From assembly GCA_030620095.1 (NCBI GenBank), contig JAUTXW010003370.1, positions 2,501 through 66,500 on the forward strand: a stretch of DNA of 64,000 nucleotides, written 5' to 3'. A model generated the notes under the pieces. It searched no databases. It saw only the letters and a program-made list of their open reading frames with translations, and was not told the origin of the DNA. The position numbers and the translations under genes were made by a program. Shown here one piece after another: positions 11,764 through 24,719 of this stretch. The DNA is from Kuschelorhynchus macadamiae (lineage: Eukaryota; Arthropoda; Insecta; Coleoptera; Curculionidae). Every line of letters begins with the position of its first letter. The first letter of the stretch is position 1.

Positions 11764-11918
11764 CTCCTTAGTTCTTCTTGACTGTGAGCAAGGGCCTGAG
11801 CTACCCTTTCTAACCGTAACGACCTGGCTGTCAGTGGCGAAGCACCTCCTCCCGTGCCGTTGTCCGCTAAATGCATTTCTTCTCTAGACATATCAGATGG
11901 CAAAGGAGCAAGCTGGAG
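11764..11918 (-). CDS. Liprin-alpha: Liprin-alpha exon E: linker with conserved helix
   Basis: This exon was read directly from the minus strand because it has no long open frame of its own. It is 155 bp, 51 codons plus two bases, in phase with exon D. The acceptor is ACTTCTCTTAG and the donor is GAG/GTAAGC. It encodes LQLAPLPSDMSREEMHLADN, a Gly-rich spacer (GTGGGAS), then PLTARSLRLERVAQALAHSQ and EELRR. The PLTAR...LERVAQALAHSQEELRR block is a known insect liprin-alpha element just upstream of the SAM-containing half. An alternative acceptor six bases downstream (CTCCAG, exon end 11912) would remove Leu-Gln and also keep frame, so the exact start is uncertain. Later exons are outside the window. 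Confidence 0.93.
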
Positions 11919-13420
11919 CTAAGAGAAGTAACCAAATAACATATATTTTCATTACTGAATCCAAACATAAATTAGACAAATAAGATTAGTAATGTCAAAT
12001 ATAGTAATAAAGCTATTACTCCTAGATCGTCTGCACCTATTTTAATTTTAAACGTTATCTTTTAATTTATATTTTTTTAAACAATACAGTGTAAATGTTC
12101 ATCTTTTATATACATATTGGTATTACTGAGAGCATTTTATAAGACTGTAGTATATTATCAAATATGAATTAAATTTATTCTGTATTTGGTTTGTGCAATA
12201 TTTATTATTTTGGCATAATATCTACTAGTGACCGCTTTGATACTAATATTTTTCATTTTCCAGCTTGCACAAAAATATTTATGCTAATAAATGGTCACAT
12301 AATACGTCATAACATTTGCAATGTAATTTTTTTGACAAATGACTTTTCTAGCACTGTTTTGTATGATGGTATTACCAATGAATGTGTACAGGTGAAAAAC
12401 TAGCACGTAGGTAAATGCTACTCGACGTTTATATTAATTTTTTTTATTAACTTGTACACAACTGGTCCCTTGATATCACAGTCGAGACAAATGAAATTTA
12501 ACGAGTATAATATTAATTTTTAAGGATTAGAATTCAATATATTAAAAAATTAGTTAGATGCTTTCTAATGTAAATTATAATATATCAGTTCACAATAAAC
12601 AGCCAATATTTTATACATACATTTAAACTTCAGTTTGCGTCTTAAGAAATACTATTTAAGTTTTACTAACTACTATGCCAATTTAAAAAAATGACATTAC
12701 TAATCTTTAATAAATGTTGTTAATATTAAAATCTAGAAATTGCCTTGACTGAAATGAGTAAGTAATGAGGTGTTATGTAATTAAACTGAACCAATTTTAG
12801 TTCTATTTGACACGCTATTTATCTAGAGCTATTAAATCAATAACATTAATATCCTGTTCTTAATTAAATACATAATACAAAAATAAAATAGAATTTGGTA
12901 CTAAGGGTACCCATTGGGAGATGCGATGAAATCTAAGTCAAAGAATCAAATCAAATCTAACCCTGATGAAGTCTGATTTAAATTTATTAATTAATAAACA
13001 ACCTTTTGTCCAAACAAGCTGTTGAATTATTGTTTCCAACATAAAAAATGTATATTGACTTGCTCGGGTACTTATAGGGCTCAAGCTATTCATGGTAAGT
13101 CTAGAAATTAAACAAATCTATCTATCTGGACACTGTGAGCTAATTTGATACCTTCACAATATAAAATAAGGACGTAAACAGAACCATGATTAATTGCAAT
13201 ACTATCTAGAATTCAGTTACCTAGTTGATTATCATTAAAAACCATTATAAATGGATGAGCGGTTTGGGTTTAAATTATTGAATATTTAATATTTTATATT
13301 TCATAAAAAATTAGAATTCTACTTGAACGATAAAATAGTCAAAATATACAGTTATAGACAAGAAGGTACAAAAACATGAATTTAGCAATAGTAAAGTACC
13401 CATATACAGCATGTCCGCGG
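11919..13420. other. Liprin-alpha intron, nothing recognised
   Basis: AT-rich sequence upstream (minus sense) of exon E. A 70-codon plus-strand frame at 12191-12403 has no motif. Confidence 0.5.
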
Positions 13421-13424
13421 AGAC

Positions 13425-15240
13425 TTTACAACATACGAAGTCACTCTTGAAAAAAATTCACCTTCTCAAAATTTTATTTTTTTATGCAGGGATATAAAAA
13501 ATACAAAATTGTGGTTTTGCGTAAAAAGCGTACCTCGCTTATAATTTTCTCACAAAACTACAAATATTAAATAAGCTTTGAACGAAACCCCAAGCAGAAG
13601 CACAAGATTTCGTTACAAGACTTAAAATTAAGAGCATCAGTTTTATCACATTACTTTTTTAAGTCCCAATTATTCTCAAGCACACCTTTAGTCAGAGTAC
13701 CTACTACTTTCTAAAATAATTATGACACTTAGCGACGTACTTGTCAATGTCTTTATTTCATGAAATAATTATCATTTAATGTAAAATAGTTCTTATCAAA
13801 ATTAATTAAATAATTGTAATTCAAAATACGTCTTATTAAAAAAATTAAACTAAGCAATAGCATAAAAATATAAAAATTCAAATTTCCACCGCCATATTCA
13901 ACACATTTTTCTAATTTTTTCCTAATACCTGAAGGAGTTTGTCATTTTTTTCTTGGGATATTGAATTGATAGCCTGTGTAATTCTGACTTTTAGACTTCA
14001 ATATTATTTGGTATTGGAACGACATAAACAATTTGTTTTAAACGACCCCATAGCAACATGTTGGCCACAAAATTGGTCGGTTTCTTCTAATCCATCTTGT
14101 ACAAAATTTGTGGTTAGGCCATTCTGTTACTTCACGTGCTGGGATGCTGCAGTTCTATTAGTAGAAAACGTTAATTTATCAGAAAACATAATAATCTTAT
14201 AAAAATCAATATTTTCACTTAAAATGTTGTCTCCTACCCACAAACAAAAATATAGACTTTTCGCTTCATCTCCCTCTTACAATGTACGAGTGTACAAAGT
14301 ACAAAGTGAGTTTTGAACGGAAATTTATTTTCTTTTAAAATCCTCTTTCTTCACAACTACTAACTATTTAGCACAATTTCTAAGAGACATCACTAGAGTT
14401 TCTCTAACAGACTGAAGAACTGAAACTGTGGCTGCATCGTTATGGTCACATATCTTCTTTTTCTTTTTAAGGTCCAAAACTGAACCAGTTCTTTGGATCT
14501 ATTTTATTACTTTGCAGATTACCATCCGAGTTATTGGTACTGCTTCAAATTTCTATGACGTAGCGGTATAATACTTACTGTTCCATCCCCGTAACACTTT
14601 ATTATAAAAATCCTTTGACCAGTAGATAGCATTTTGATAAGAACTATTTTACATTAAATGATAATTACTTCATTAAATAAAGACAAGTACATACGTCTTT
14701 AAGTGTCATAATTATTTTAAAAACTAGTAGGTACTCTGATTAAAAGGTATGCTTGAGGATATTTGGGACTTTAAAAAGCAACGTGATAAAACCGTTACTC
14801 TTAATTTTAAATCTTAACACTAAATCTTGTATTTCTGCTTGGGGTTTAATTCAAAATATATTTAATATTTCTATTTTTGAGAGAAAATTATAAATGATGT
14901 ATGCTTTTATGCAAAACAATATTTTTGTATATTTTATGCCCCCTGTATAAAAAATAAAATTTTTCATAACGCGAACCTTATTCATTTTTTAAGCAAAAAC
15001 TTTTATCAATAGTGACTTTTTTAGAATCTTTCAAAATGACACATTTTTACTCTTACTCAAAATAACATTTTTTAATTTTTTATGACCTCTGTACGAAAAA
15101 TTAAACTTTTGATAACGCGGACCCTATATATTTTTCAAGCAAAAACTTTTATCAAAAGAGTGACTTTTTTTCGTATCTTGCAAAATGAGACATTTTTACT
15201 ATTACGCAAAATAACATTTTTGTATTTTTTATGCCCACTT
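13425..15240 (-). mobile_element. DNA transposon with long inverted repeats and subterminal tandem repeats
   Basis: The inner arms are 13425-13801 and 14630-15000. TCATTTAATGTAAAATAGTT on the left pairs with AACTATTTTACATTAAATGA on the right, and the match continues outward for over 300 bp. The right arm carries two full and one partial copy of an about 150-bp subterminal repeat (14912-15055, 15056-15207, 15208-15240) containing AAGCAAAAACTTTTATCAA and GTGACTTTTTT; the left arm has about one. About 830 bp between the arms holds a transposase relic. Confidence 0.88.
13870..14215 (-). pseudogene. IS630/mariner-like (DUF4817-type) transposase relic inside the inverted repeats
   Basis: On the minus strand fragments read KIIMFSDKLTFSTNRTAASQ, where IMFSDKLTFS resembles the first catalytic block (ilFtDEatF; Glu replaced by Lys). 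Then comes VQDGL (the second Asp block, fQDGApaH), then VRITQAINSISQEKLQTPSG in broken frames with KLEKCVEYGGGNLNFYI, like the C-terminal block (r...r...C....G..fE). At least two deletions are needed to bring these blocks so close. The relic lies centrally between the long inverted repeats, which supports it being the element's own transposase. The matches are short, so the subfamily is uncertain. Confidence 0.55.
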
Positions 15241-16620
15241 ATTGTACTCAATAGAATATTTGTGTACATTGTCTTTTTGTATACCAAATACATACTCTTT
15301 TCTGGTCTGGCTTTAATTGTATATTCAAAGCATTCAAAGCGAGTGGGGTGCCTCCAACCTTTATATAGAAGAGAATAATTTCAGATTAATTAACAAATAT
15401 TACAACTTAAGAGTCTGATATCATGCAGAAAGAATATTAGAAGATACATAAGAAAGATATAAAGTATGCAATCAATGATTGTGGTATCTATGGCCGTAAT
15501 ACAAAAGATAATATGTATTTGTGTTATTGTGCTGTACTATCTAAGCCAACAGAAAATGTAATACCAGCTTGCATTTAGTTCTTGAAGCCGTACTCTTTTT
15601 CAGATAGTTTCGCTAGCATCGTATTTATTTATATTTAAGATTTTAACTAAAAATGCATTAAACCATGCGAAAAAATGAAGATGTACCTTTAAAATACCAA
15701 CTCGAATAATAGATCATTAGAAAGCCCGCTTTGCCTGTATTAACAGATAGTTTCCTAAACTGGTTGTAATTACCTTAATTACAAAGTAAAGGCACATAAT
15801 GAAGGACAGGATATCTTCTACAAAATTGGCCATAATGATTTGTTCCTCAATATGATCTCAAAGACAATGACATCTGACAAATTTAAAATCTGAAAATTGT
15901 GAACGGGTCCACGGAAGAAATTATTTTTCATGTTGTGGTAATTAGTTGTTACACCAACTGGGCATATAAGGCAGAGCGTGACCATAATGCAGCAAGTGCT
16001 AAAACGTTTTTGCGTGATCCTTTTCCATTCAATTTAGAAGTCGATTTCATTTTTGCACGTACACAAAAGACGTTAAATGAATTGAAGAATCGTGAAATTT
16101 TTCTTTAATTTCATATGTAAAATTATTAAAAACATAGCATCAGAAAAAGAATGAAACAATTTAAAGAAAAAAGTCCAATTTTGACAGCCAAGGGGATATT
16201 TAACATTCTCAAAAACTAAAACACTTCAAAGAAAAAACGTAGTAAAAAGTAGACATTTAACGCTTTAATATGATATTAAATATGAAGTCAGATTATAATT
16301 TAAGAGGTTTCTATTTGAGGTTGATGAGATTTTCGAAAAATCCGGGAAAGTACTAAAAAAAGGTGATCAAAGGTAATGATTATTTACCACATAAACAAAG
16401 CAAGGTTTTCAATTATTACTATTCCAGATCCCTTAAGGAAGATAGCAAACGGACGAAGTGAATAAACAAGGTTTTATTGAAAGGCCATTAAAACTGTAAA
16501 ACCGTAAAAATATTAGACAAACAAAATTCAATATTTTTTTCATGTAAGTCTGGAAAAGTTTGAAGTAAAAATTAATTTCAATATATTCTACCCACGAATT
16601 TCCATTTGAAATTCATTTTT
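15241..16620. other. Liprin-alpha intron, nothing recognised
   Basis: AT-rich sequence. A 69-codon frame at 15899-16108 (MNGSTEEIIF...) is compositionally more protein-like than its neighbours but has no recognisable domain and no splice context. Confidence 0.45.
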
Positions 16621-16624
16621 AAAC

Positions 16625-16925
16625 ATCAAAAAGAAAATTTTTTTTTTACAATTTTCAGATGTTTCTCTTGACACGAGATACCAGTGATCTATTTACCTCA
16701 GAAACTCATATTTAGGAAACAATCATAAGAACATTTTTTTTAGGATAGGATAGGCTATCTTCACTAATTACATTTACAGAACTGATCTATCTAAAATATT
16801 TCGGCAAATAGAAAAAAATATGTATTGCATCTTTTTTTGAACTTGCGGACGGTCTAGCAATGTAAACCTTGGATAATTCAAAAGAGAACTAAAATAAATC
16901 CAATAACAAAAAAATGGCCTGCTTT
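16625..16925. repeat. Dispersed repeat, copy 1 (partner at 41480-41720)
   Basis: It shares ordered blocks with 41480-41720, including CTATTTACCTCAGAAACT and GGTCTAGCAATGTAAACCTT followed by AATTCAAAAGAGA, so both are copies of an unnamed interspersed repeat. Confidence 0.7.
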
Positions 16926-19900
16926 CTTTTCCTGAAGCCTGACCCTGTAAATATTGGACTATAATTAGCGCTATTAGTTTTTATCGAAAGAACGAAAATA
17001 AAAAACAAACTTTCTGCGATATAATACGGGTTTGCTCACACAGGACAAAACTAACATTGGTCTTAATGAAAAATTCTTAATTTTATTGACTCAGCAGTCG
17101 CACGATAAAATCCAAATCGGAACATGTACCTAGGTTGTACTAAATAAACGAAATATTAAAAACCCAAATTACAGCGTCATTCACAATTTACATTATTAGA
17201 TTTATAGATTTTACTTTTTTATTTTCAAAAATAGCTTTAAATGAAATAACTTATTTCCTTTTGGAACTTTGGGTTTTCCCCAAGATTTTAAATCTATTTA
17301 TTTTGCATGTACTATACTTTAAGATATTGATACGTGGAAATTGACAATTTCCTTGGGATTTCGAAGGGTGAACCTCAATCTGAACGCTTTAAATTAAGAT
17401 GAACCAGGCGTTTTGATTTTTTTTATTGACTAAATATACATTTTCTTAAAATTTCTGCAAAAATTTCACACAAATTTCAGATTGCTATCTTTTTTTGTTA
17501 CCAAAATAAAAGTTTGAATTTAAAAATACTCGTGACGTCATAGTAAAAATATCACACTAAAAAAGGTCGATTTAATTGTTTTAATGTATCTTGTCATCTA
17601 GTGGTTTGTTTCCTGTGATACTCATGTAATTATTTTAACAACATATTTGAGGGAAGTTAGATTTATTAAAGCCAATAATTCTAAACGGATCACCGCACGG
17701 TGAGGTTAATCGTAGCTCTAATATTTCTTAAGCCAAAACAAACTTAGAAATTGAATGCACAATTCGCTTTGCTCACTTAGACTTTACAGCATCTAAAAGG
17801 GTTTAAATTATAAACTACATATTAATATCTTAAACTTCAGCTCACCGTATTCACAAAGTAAAATTAGACCTTGCACTAACGCTCGTACCCGTAATGTTTT
17901 AATCAGGTGTCTACTAGCTTAACTTTCTATTTTCATCATCAAACCTTAAGTTTATGCATTATATAATTTTTATCCTAGTTAATTTGATATAAAGGATCAT
18001 CATTCAAAGCTCCTCAGAAAGCGCATTCTAGAAAGAATTAAAAAAAAGATTAAAGTATAGAATTAGAAGATGAGATTTTAGATTATTAGATATTCACAAA
18101 AGTTTTGATTGAAAATTTTATGATTGGCATAAATATATCCAAACCATGGGCGATTACATATTCGACATGAGATTTCGCTTGAAAAAGGCTATATTTTAAC
18201 AAACTCTGGAGACAAATATAACACAAAAAAAATAGTTTTATATAGTTCTAAAATATTTCCAAGCAATTAATCTTTTCTTTTCCGATTTTGTAAAATTCCA
18301 AGATCGGTTTTTACCGTTCGCTTTCACCTTTATTGCTTTTTACTGTAAAAAATATTAATACTTTCCAAAGGACTCTTTTATCCCTCATGGCTGCCCTAAA
18401 TAAAGGAAATATAAGTTTTATATACAAAAAAATTATGTGTTTTACAATTTTTCTTTAAACTATGGCTTTAAAATTAAATCGTATTTGTGTTATGCTTCAT
18501 ATCTCTAGGGCTATACCCTCGAACGGTAGGAAAAATGTAAGCCACACAACTTTAAGGCTATCCTACATAGTGAATTATATACAAAAAAATTAAATAAAAT
18601 TAATTTCACGTGTACAAATTTGAAACGAATCGGTTTGACTGTTGTCAAGTTATCTTGAGCACAAACTTTATGTACACATACATCCATACAAAAAGGTTTT
18701 TCTAAAAATATTTTTTTCTTTCGTGCTCTATGGACTCTAAAACGTCCAAACTTATATTTTTCAAAAATATTTGCGATTACAATGTTTCCCCTATATAGAC
18801 CCTATAGTACATTAATAATACAATATATTGGCTGCTATACGGTTAAGTAAAATAGTTGGTTTTAAGGTAGCAGAAAATACCTGAAAAAGAGTCTCTAGAA
18901 AAAATTGAAGCGGCAAATTTAAAGAAATATTTAAAGTCTTCGGCCAAGATAATCGCAATACGTTGAAACGGGCACAAACCTGGCTGGATGGTAAGGATTC
19001 GGACAAAGTGCCTGGGCTCAAAGTCGAGTGATATTGTTGCAAATGGGCTGGTGACATACTTGCCGGGGCCTACAACATCACATCGATCATACTGACTATA
19101 CAAAACACATTTTAAATACATTTATAAATACAAAGAAAATATTAATCCAATATAAACCAAATGTAGATACATATAACATTTTATTCTATCTACTTTAACA
19201 AGTCAGTAATGTATTAATGACAAATCAACTACCTAAATGCAAACATTTCGGTTTATATTCAAAAGTTATATAATCCACGAAATAATATTCTAATATACCA
19301 ATAGGTCTCTTTTTCTGAAATGCACATTTCATATATTTTAGATTATGAGAGACAGCAGGTTTCGATGAACTAACTAACTTTAAAATGGGCAAAATCTTTG
19401 TTTTAACTTCCATCTGAAATATTCTAACTTTATATTTTAGAAAACAATTTGATAAATTTGACACCAGTTTAATAAGAATCAAAATATACAATTTATGAGG
19501 TATTAAATTACTGAGAACGACATGAGGTACAATCCCGAAAGCTGAAGGTGTGCAAAATCTAAACACTAAAAAATAATAATTTAACCATTAGTGCGATTTT
19601 CAAATCACCAAAAAGCGTAATTTTTAAATATATTAAATGTAGGATGATTCTTCAAATACGATGTATAAAACAGATTACAAAGTTTTGAAAAAATCTACTT
19701 TCTAAAACAAATTTCCTTTTTTTTTCCTTCTGGTTATCTTTGAGATAGACCTAAACATTAATGAATATTTTCTTTGCCCCTTGTTGAGAGAGCTATCCCA
19801 AAAAAAACATGTTTTGTATTGTCACTATTCTTATATTTTTACTCTCTCGATTTTATTATGCAAGATAATATTTTTACGCCATTACGTTAATGTAACATAT

Positions 19901-21360
19901 TTTGATATAAACATTTGTATTAGAAATAAATTGTGCCATAAATACAAACAAACAAAAGTTTAAATAAAAATACGTGCTTGCCACGAAGCAGACAAACTCA
20001 ATTTTGTGAATTAAGTGGAAATTTATGTTTAAGATATTGAAATGTGTAGGAGATAAAATATATTTTATAAATCAAAATTATACTACATATTATTGACTGA
20101 AGCTTCGAATTTAACAATTCCTTCACTGCTTTCCAGATGATGAGCTCTATCAATAATTGAGAAAATCTAGTAATTTGTGTTAGATCATGGTTCAAAATAT
20201 TGTTGCACTTTTTTTTTATAAAATTGTATGATATATTATTCTGACTGAAAATTTTAAAACTTTAAAAATATTTAATTAATAGGTATTAAATATCACTCAT
20301 TAATAGTTTAATCATTTCGTTCTAAAATAGTCCAGCTGGGTATAGAATATTTTTAAAACAAGCATGTTCTAACAATGGAACAATTTTAATAATTTCAGAG
20401 TACCCTAAAAACATATTTAATACAACCAAATGCTCTTAAACAAAACAGTCCAAATGTGACATATAAACAAAACTGTGAGGAAATAAATGCGAATATACTG
20501 CGGTAACTTATATCTTGCTTGAGATTAGATTATTGTAATACAGTTGATCCGTTGGACGTTTACCCACGAGTCGTCATTCATAATGATACGAATCAAAACC
20601 AAATTTTCGAGGTTTAAATAATAAAAAAGTCCACATTTATTGTGTGCGTGGAGATAAATATAAATAATAATTATAAGTTAAATTACTATTAACTAATGGC
20701 CATACTTACCAGCAACAGAAGATACAACAAAAATAGCTTCCTAAAACGATTGATAGGAAGATTAAACGGCACAAAACTATAAAAATAGGAACAATATAAA
20801 ATAACAATAATAATGACATCCAAATAAATCTTTGACGTTTAAGGCTTTGACGTGAGCCTGCCTATGTAGACTATGTTGCCTAGCAAGTTCGTTTTGGTAA
20901 TTAAATCTTATAACATATTTCCTGATTATTTAACACATTCGGAAAAGACAATATTTCATGTATCATCCTTTTCTTTTATTCCTGATTTATGAAATACTCA
21001 TCGATAAGAGAAAACGATGCTTAAAAAGCACGTCTTTGATATTTCCATCGATTGATTACGCTTGGGTAAACATCCAGCAGCCCAACTGTACCAGACAACG
21101 CAGCGTAAGTTCAATTCCAATTTTATGCATTGTATGAACCTGGCTTGCAACTTCATGATTCTGATTCGTTTTGATTGGCTAAAAAGGCTTAGTAAACGTA
21201 TTTATGTTTAAAATATGTAAACATAACTTTAAAACAAACACAAAATGAGTTTATCTATCCCTGACAATCAATAAAATGTAAAATTTTGTATGAAGGATAT
21301 AAAAAACATACAAAGTATCTTTTGAAAGAAAACGGAAGGAGTAGGAGAAACCCAGCTCAC
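16926..21360. other. Large liprin-alpha intron stretch, no gene recognised
   Basis: About 4.4 kb of AT-rich sequence. Open frames near 18.8-19.1 kb and 19.2-19.6 kb (minus) overlap one another in different frames and carry no domain. Some of this is presumably decayed repeat that I cannot assign. Confidence 0.45.
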
Positions 21361-21649
21361 CGTATGATACTTATGCAAGTAATCCCTTTGAGGGCTATGG
21401 TGCGACTTTGGCGTGGATCTACCGCTTACAGGAGGTGACTGCCTTTCGAGGCTCCTGCCTCTAGCCAAGAGATTCATGTGCTCCATACTGCCTACACGTG
21501 ATTCCAATTCTTCGGCCCTAGCTTCAGTGCTTTGTTTTTCTTCTTGAATGAGCCGAATTTCGTTATTGATGGCATCTAATTGTTCTTGGAGCATCATAGC
21601 AAGAGTTTGAGCATCGGTATGACCAGAAGGAGAAAGAATGTCTGCAGTA
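21361..21649 (-). CDS. Liprin-alpha: Liprin-alpha exon D: highly conserved helix and RS-type linker
   Basis: The exon is 289 bp (one base plus 96 codons, phase 0 out). The acceptor is a T-rich tract ending TTAG and the donor is ACG/GTGAGC. The product starts [20 protein letters not shown], continues [20 protein letters not shown] and reaches [20 protein letters not shown], then a Pro/Ser/His linker ending LHKYHT. The [14 protein letters not shown] / [14 protein letters not shown] block is the most diagnostic liprin-alpha signature in the window and is nearly invariant from nematodes to mammals. The linker [10 protein letters not shown] is a low-complexity segment of the kind often alternatively spliced in this family. 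Sequence past the donor (VSWVSPTP...) is intronic read-through. Confidence 0.97.
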
Positions 21650-23740
21650 CTAAAAAAATTAAACAAAAAAATCAAATACAAAATCATTTAAAAATTAATA
21701 AATACCATTTAAAAATAGGTATAGATTATTTTAAAAATTACGATTTGTCAAACATTTAAAAAATTTCGATAACTTGAAAACTCATATTTTAATAAAATTT
21801 TAATAAGAAGACTTTAAAAACTTCAATACATTAAAGAGTGTATTGTCTAATAGAAATAATGTTGAATGATGCCGTATTTTAAAAATGATTCTCAAGGCGA
21901 TATTTGAAATTAATAAAAAAATCATAGTTAATAATTAACAAATTAACTGCAAGTCAGAGAATAAATATGAAATCAATACTATTTATTTATCTCGTGCAGG
22001 TATTGAAACTACCCTAAAATGTTTTATATATTTTCCAAACGGCAATTATATAGTATCCAAACATAAGCTTAAAACGCGTTTTTTGACATTCTTTTTACAA
22101 ATCTTACTTCAATAATTTTACAGATAGTTTAGTTTTCAGACCGTCTATGTCCAGATACTGTATAATTTTGGCTCTGGTTCAGTATAGTATACGGACACAT
22201 TTTAAAAAATGTAAATTAATGATAACTCTTGTATCTATGTTATATTTTAGATTAGAAAAGTTTAATTTTTTGGTAGGTCGCTACCTTAATTAGCAGGGTA
22301 TTTTTTATTAGAAAATATGGTTCTTGTGACATTATGAACGATTATCTTGGTTGAACCAATTTCTTTTACGTTTGTGTGCTTTTACAAATAATTAAAAAGT
22401 GCATTTTCACTAACTTTAATGTTAATAGTAATTTGTAAAAGTTATTGAAAACATAAATTACTTCCTATCTCAACTGTTTTCTAACATTGAACATAGATAG
22501 ACATTTCAAGAAAATGAGATGAGTTTGGCATATGGCACATAATTTTGTTTCCGGGTTCTATCAAAAACCTAATAATAGAGAGTATTTCCATTAAAAAGTA
22601 TTGCATTTTGTGCATGTTTTTCGATTACCTATTTTTTTTTGGAAAAAATGACATCCAAGGAATTTTTATTTTTTATCTACTCTTTAAACCATTGCTATCA
22701 TTTAAAATAAAAAAAAAAACTTAAATGTCTGGGTTTACTATTTTATATAGAGCCGCGGATCGGTACCCGCCGGAGCTCGGCAGGGCAGAGGCACTAGGTG
22801 GATAGGTATCAGGTTAGACGCCAGAGGGAGACAGCGTGAAGGCACCATCGTTAAAATCATTTTATTAATAACTTTCGTGTTTTTTTTTGATATTGCATAT
22901 AGACAGTGACAAAATTTACTGAATAATTATAATTTAAATCACTCCCTGTCGGCCCATCTGATATAGGCGATTCTTTTGTGTTGTGTGCCTTTACAAATAA
23001 CTATATTACTGCTGATGCGTATACTGTGATCACAGGGGTTACTTTAAACGTAGATATTTTATTATTATTATTATCACAACTTGTTCCACATAAATTTAGA
23101 TAGGAATTTAGAATTGAAAATTGTTTGAAAATTATTAATAATAATATGTAACAATTATTACTAAATAAGTAGTTATGCATAAAATTATAAATTGATGGTA
23201 GATATAACTTAAAATACATTTTAAAAATACGGCTAATAAACTAATAATAGAGATAATTAAACTAGTATAGGCGATATCGGTTTTATCTGACAGAGAAATG
23301 ACATTTGTCAAACATATTTAAGAGTGAATAAATACTGATCTTCTTGAAATATTTACATTGATATATAAGAAAGACATGATTTAACCTTCCGTAATTAATA
23401 AAAACCAACAATTAAAGGCAGAGTTTGAAAATTTCAGTTTTTCTAAATAATAAAAATAATTTGACATATCATTTAAACCGGAACTGCCAGATGAAAGTGA
23501 TTTTGCCTAAAGGACTTATTTCGAAAAAGTTAGCTAGTTAGCTATTTTAATTTTTTCTTTTTCAACGTAGTAAATGAAACTTTGGAATGTAAAAATTCAC
23601 ACGAAAAATGTAGAGGACGAACTTCACGTTCTACTTCACTAAATAGTCAACAAAGCTTCTGTGACCAATACTTAAAAGTTATGGACGCCCAAATGCGGCT
23701 CCGACCACTTTCATTTGTGTATTGATAAGATTTAATTTTA
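21650..23740. other. Intron C-D, with a short GC-rich island at 22750-22850
   Basis: Mostly AT-rich and featureless. Around 22750-22850 the composition jumps (GCCGCGGATCGGTACCCGCC and onward), unlike everything nearby. It has no long open frame and no recognised repeat signature. Confidence 0.5.
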
Positions 23741-23743
23741 AAA

Positions 23744-23925
23744 ATGGATTTTTTTGGGAAAACAATGGAATTTGTACTCGTCTTTCAACTAGTTGATTGT
23801 ACTGATGAAGACCTCAAGTCAGAAACACGTGTCTATATTTTGCCAAATTCCATTGCTTTAGCGGTCATCCCAAAAAAATTCATTTTCCACTATATACTAG
23901 TTCTTGCCGCGCTAATATTTTCCTA
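23744..23925 (+). repeat. Hammerhead-like dispersed repeat family, copy 1
   Basis: The copy runs from TTTTTTTGGGAAAACAATGG to TTAGCGGTCATCCCAAAAAA. The two ends form inverted arms (CAATGGAATTTG / CAAATTCCATTG) around a core with CTGATGA, GAAAC and ACGTGTC. After the right arm comes the family-typical ACTAGTTCTTGCCGCGCTAA. Related copies are at 31405, 40615, 54540, 54810 and 63595. Confidence 0.85.
23793..23842 (+). ncRNA. Hammerhead ribozyme-like motif (type I order)
   Basis: In order on the plus strand are CTGATGA (23802-23808), a short GAC...GTC hairpin, GAAAC (23822-23826) and ACGTGTC ending at 23833, the expected cleavage site after GTC. Stem III would be only two to three pairs closed by ACGU. 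Stem I is weak in this copy. An A-A mismatch flanks stem II, so activity is uncertain. Confidence 0.5.
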
Positions 23926-24105
23926 TTTTTGATTTAATTTTAAAGTAAAATGTAAAGTTTTATATTCAAAGATATTATACATGGCGCGTAAAAATATAAT
24001 ATTTAATGAAAAAAAGTGATTGAAACATCGCAAATTGATACATGAACGAGATGTATGTTTTAAGATTGAAACGGTAACTTTAATTATTAAAGACATAATG
24101 GACAA

Positions 24106-24113
<8 letters not shown>

Positions 24114-24165
<52 letters not shown>
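24114..24165. repeat. (TA)n microsatellite
   Basis: About 50 bp of TA repeat, about 190 bp beyond the hammerhead-like repeat copy. Confidence 0.97.
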
Positions 24166-24168
<3 letters not shown>

Positions 24169-24715
24169 CGTTGCAACAAAATATGTAATATTTATTCAAC
24201 TAAAATGTCAAGTTTAATTGTATTCCCAAGCTCATTAAGGACTTAAATAAAAATAATTCATAAATAGCTTTCATTTTTTTAAATTTTCCGACGCATTGTT
24301 ATAAAATTCTGTATTTGTATTCCAACTACTTTCTCTACGTCACATATGTTTTATGTCATAAATGAAATGCATACATCACGAAAATCATTTCATTATCGTC
24401 TGGCCAAAGAAGGCACGAGGTCTGCGCTACCAAGGAGTTTTAATCAAAATTTAATATAGAAACTTGATTTCTGACGTAATAGCAAACATGATTATAATAT
24501 GAGATAAACATTAAAAAATAAAGAAATTTCCTGAAAAATATTATGTATAAAAAAACTACTTTAAAGAAAACTTCATGCAAGAAAATCAAAAAACAATATG
24601 AAATAGTCTAAATCCAATAGTAACAAATTCCGAAATAAAAAAGACCATTATTGACTATCTCAAAATCAGATACTTCACCAGCATAAAGTATATGAAGAAA
24701 TAAATAATCACTTTA
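24166..24715. other. Intron, nothing recognised
   Basis: AT-rich sequence between the microsatellite and the LINE relic. Confidence 0.5.
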
Positions 24716-24719
24716 TTTA

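Noticed and set aside
18812..19566. Overlapping minus-strand frames of 81-113 codons
   Set aside because: They lie in different frames of the same AT-rich stretch, with no recognised domain, splice context or codon signal.
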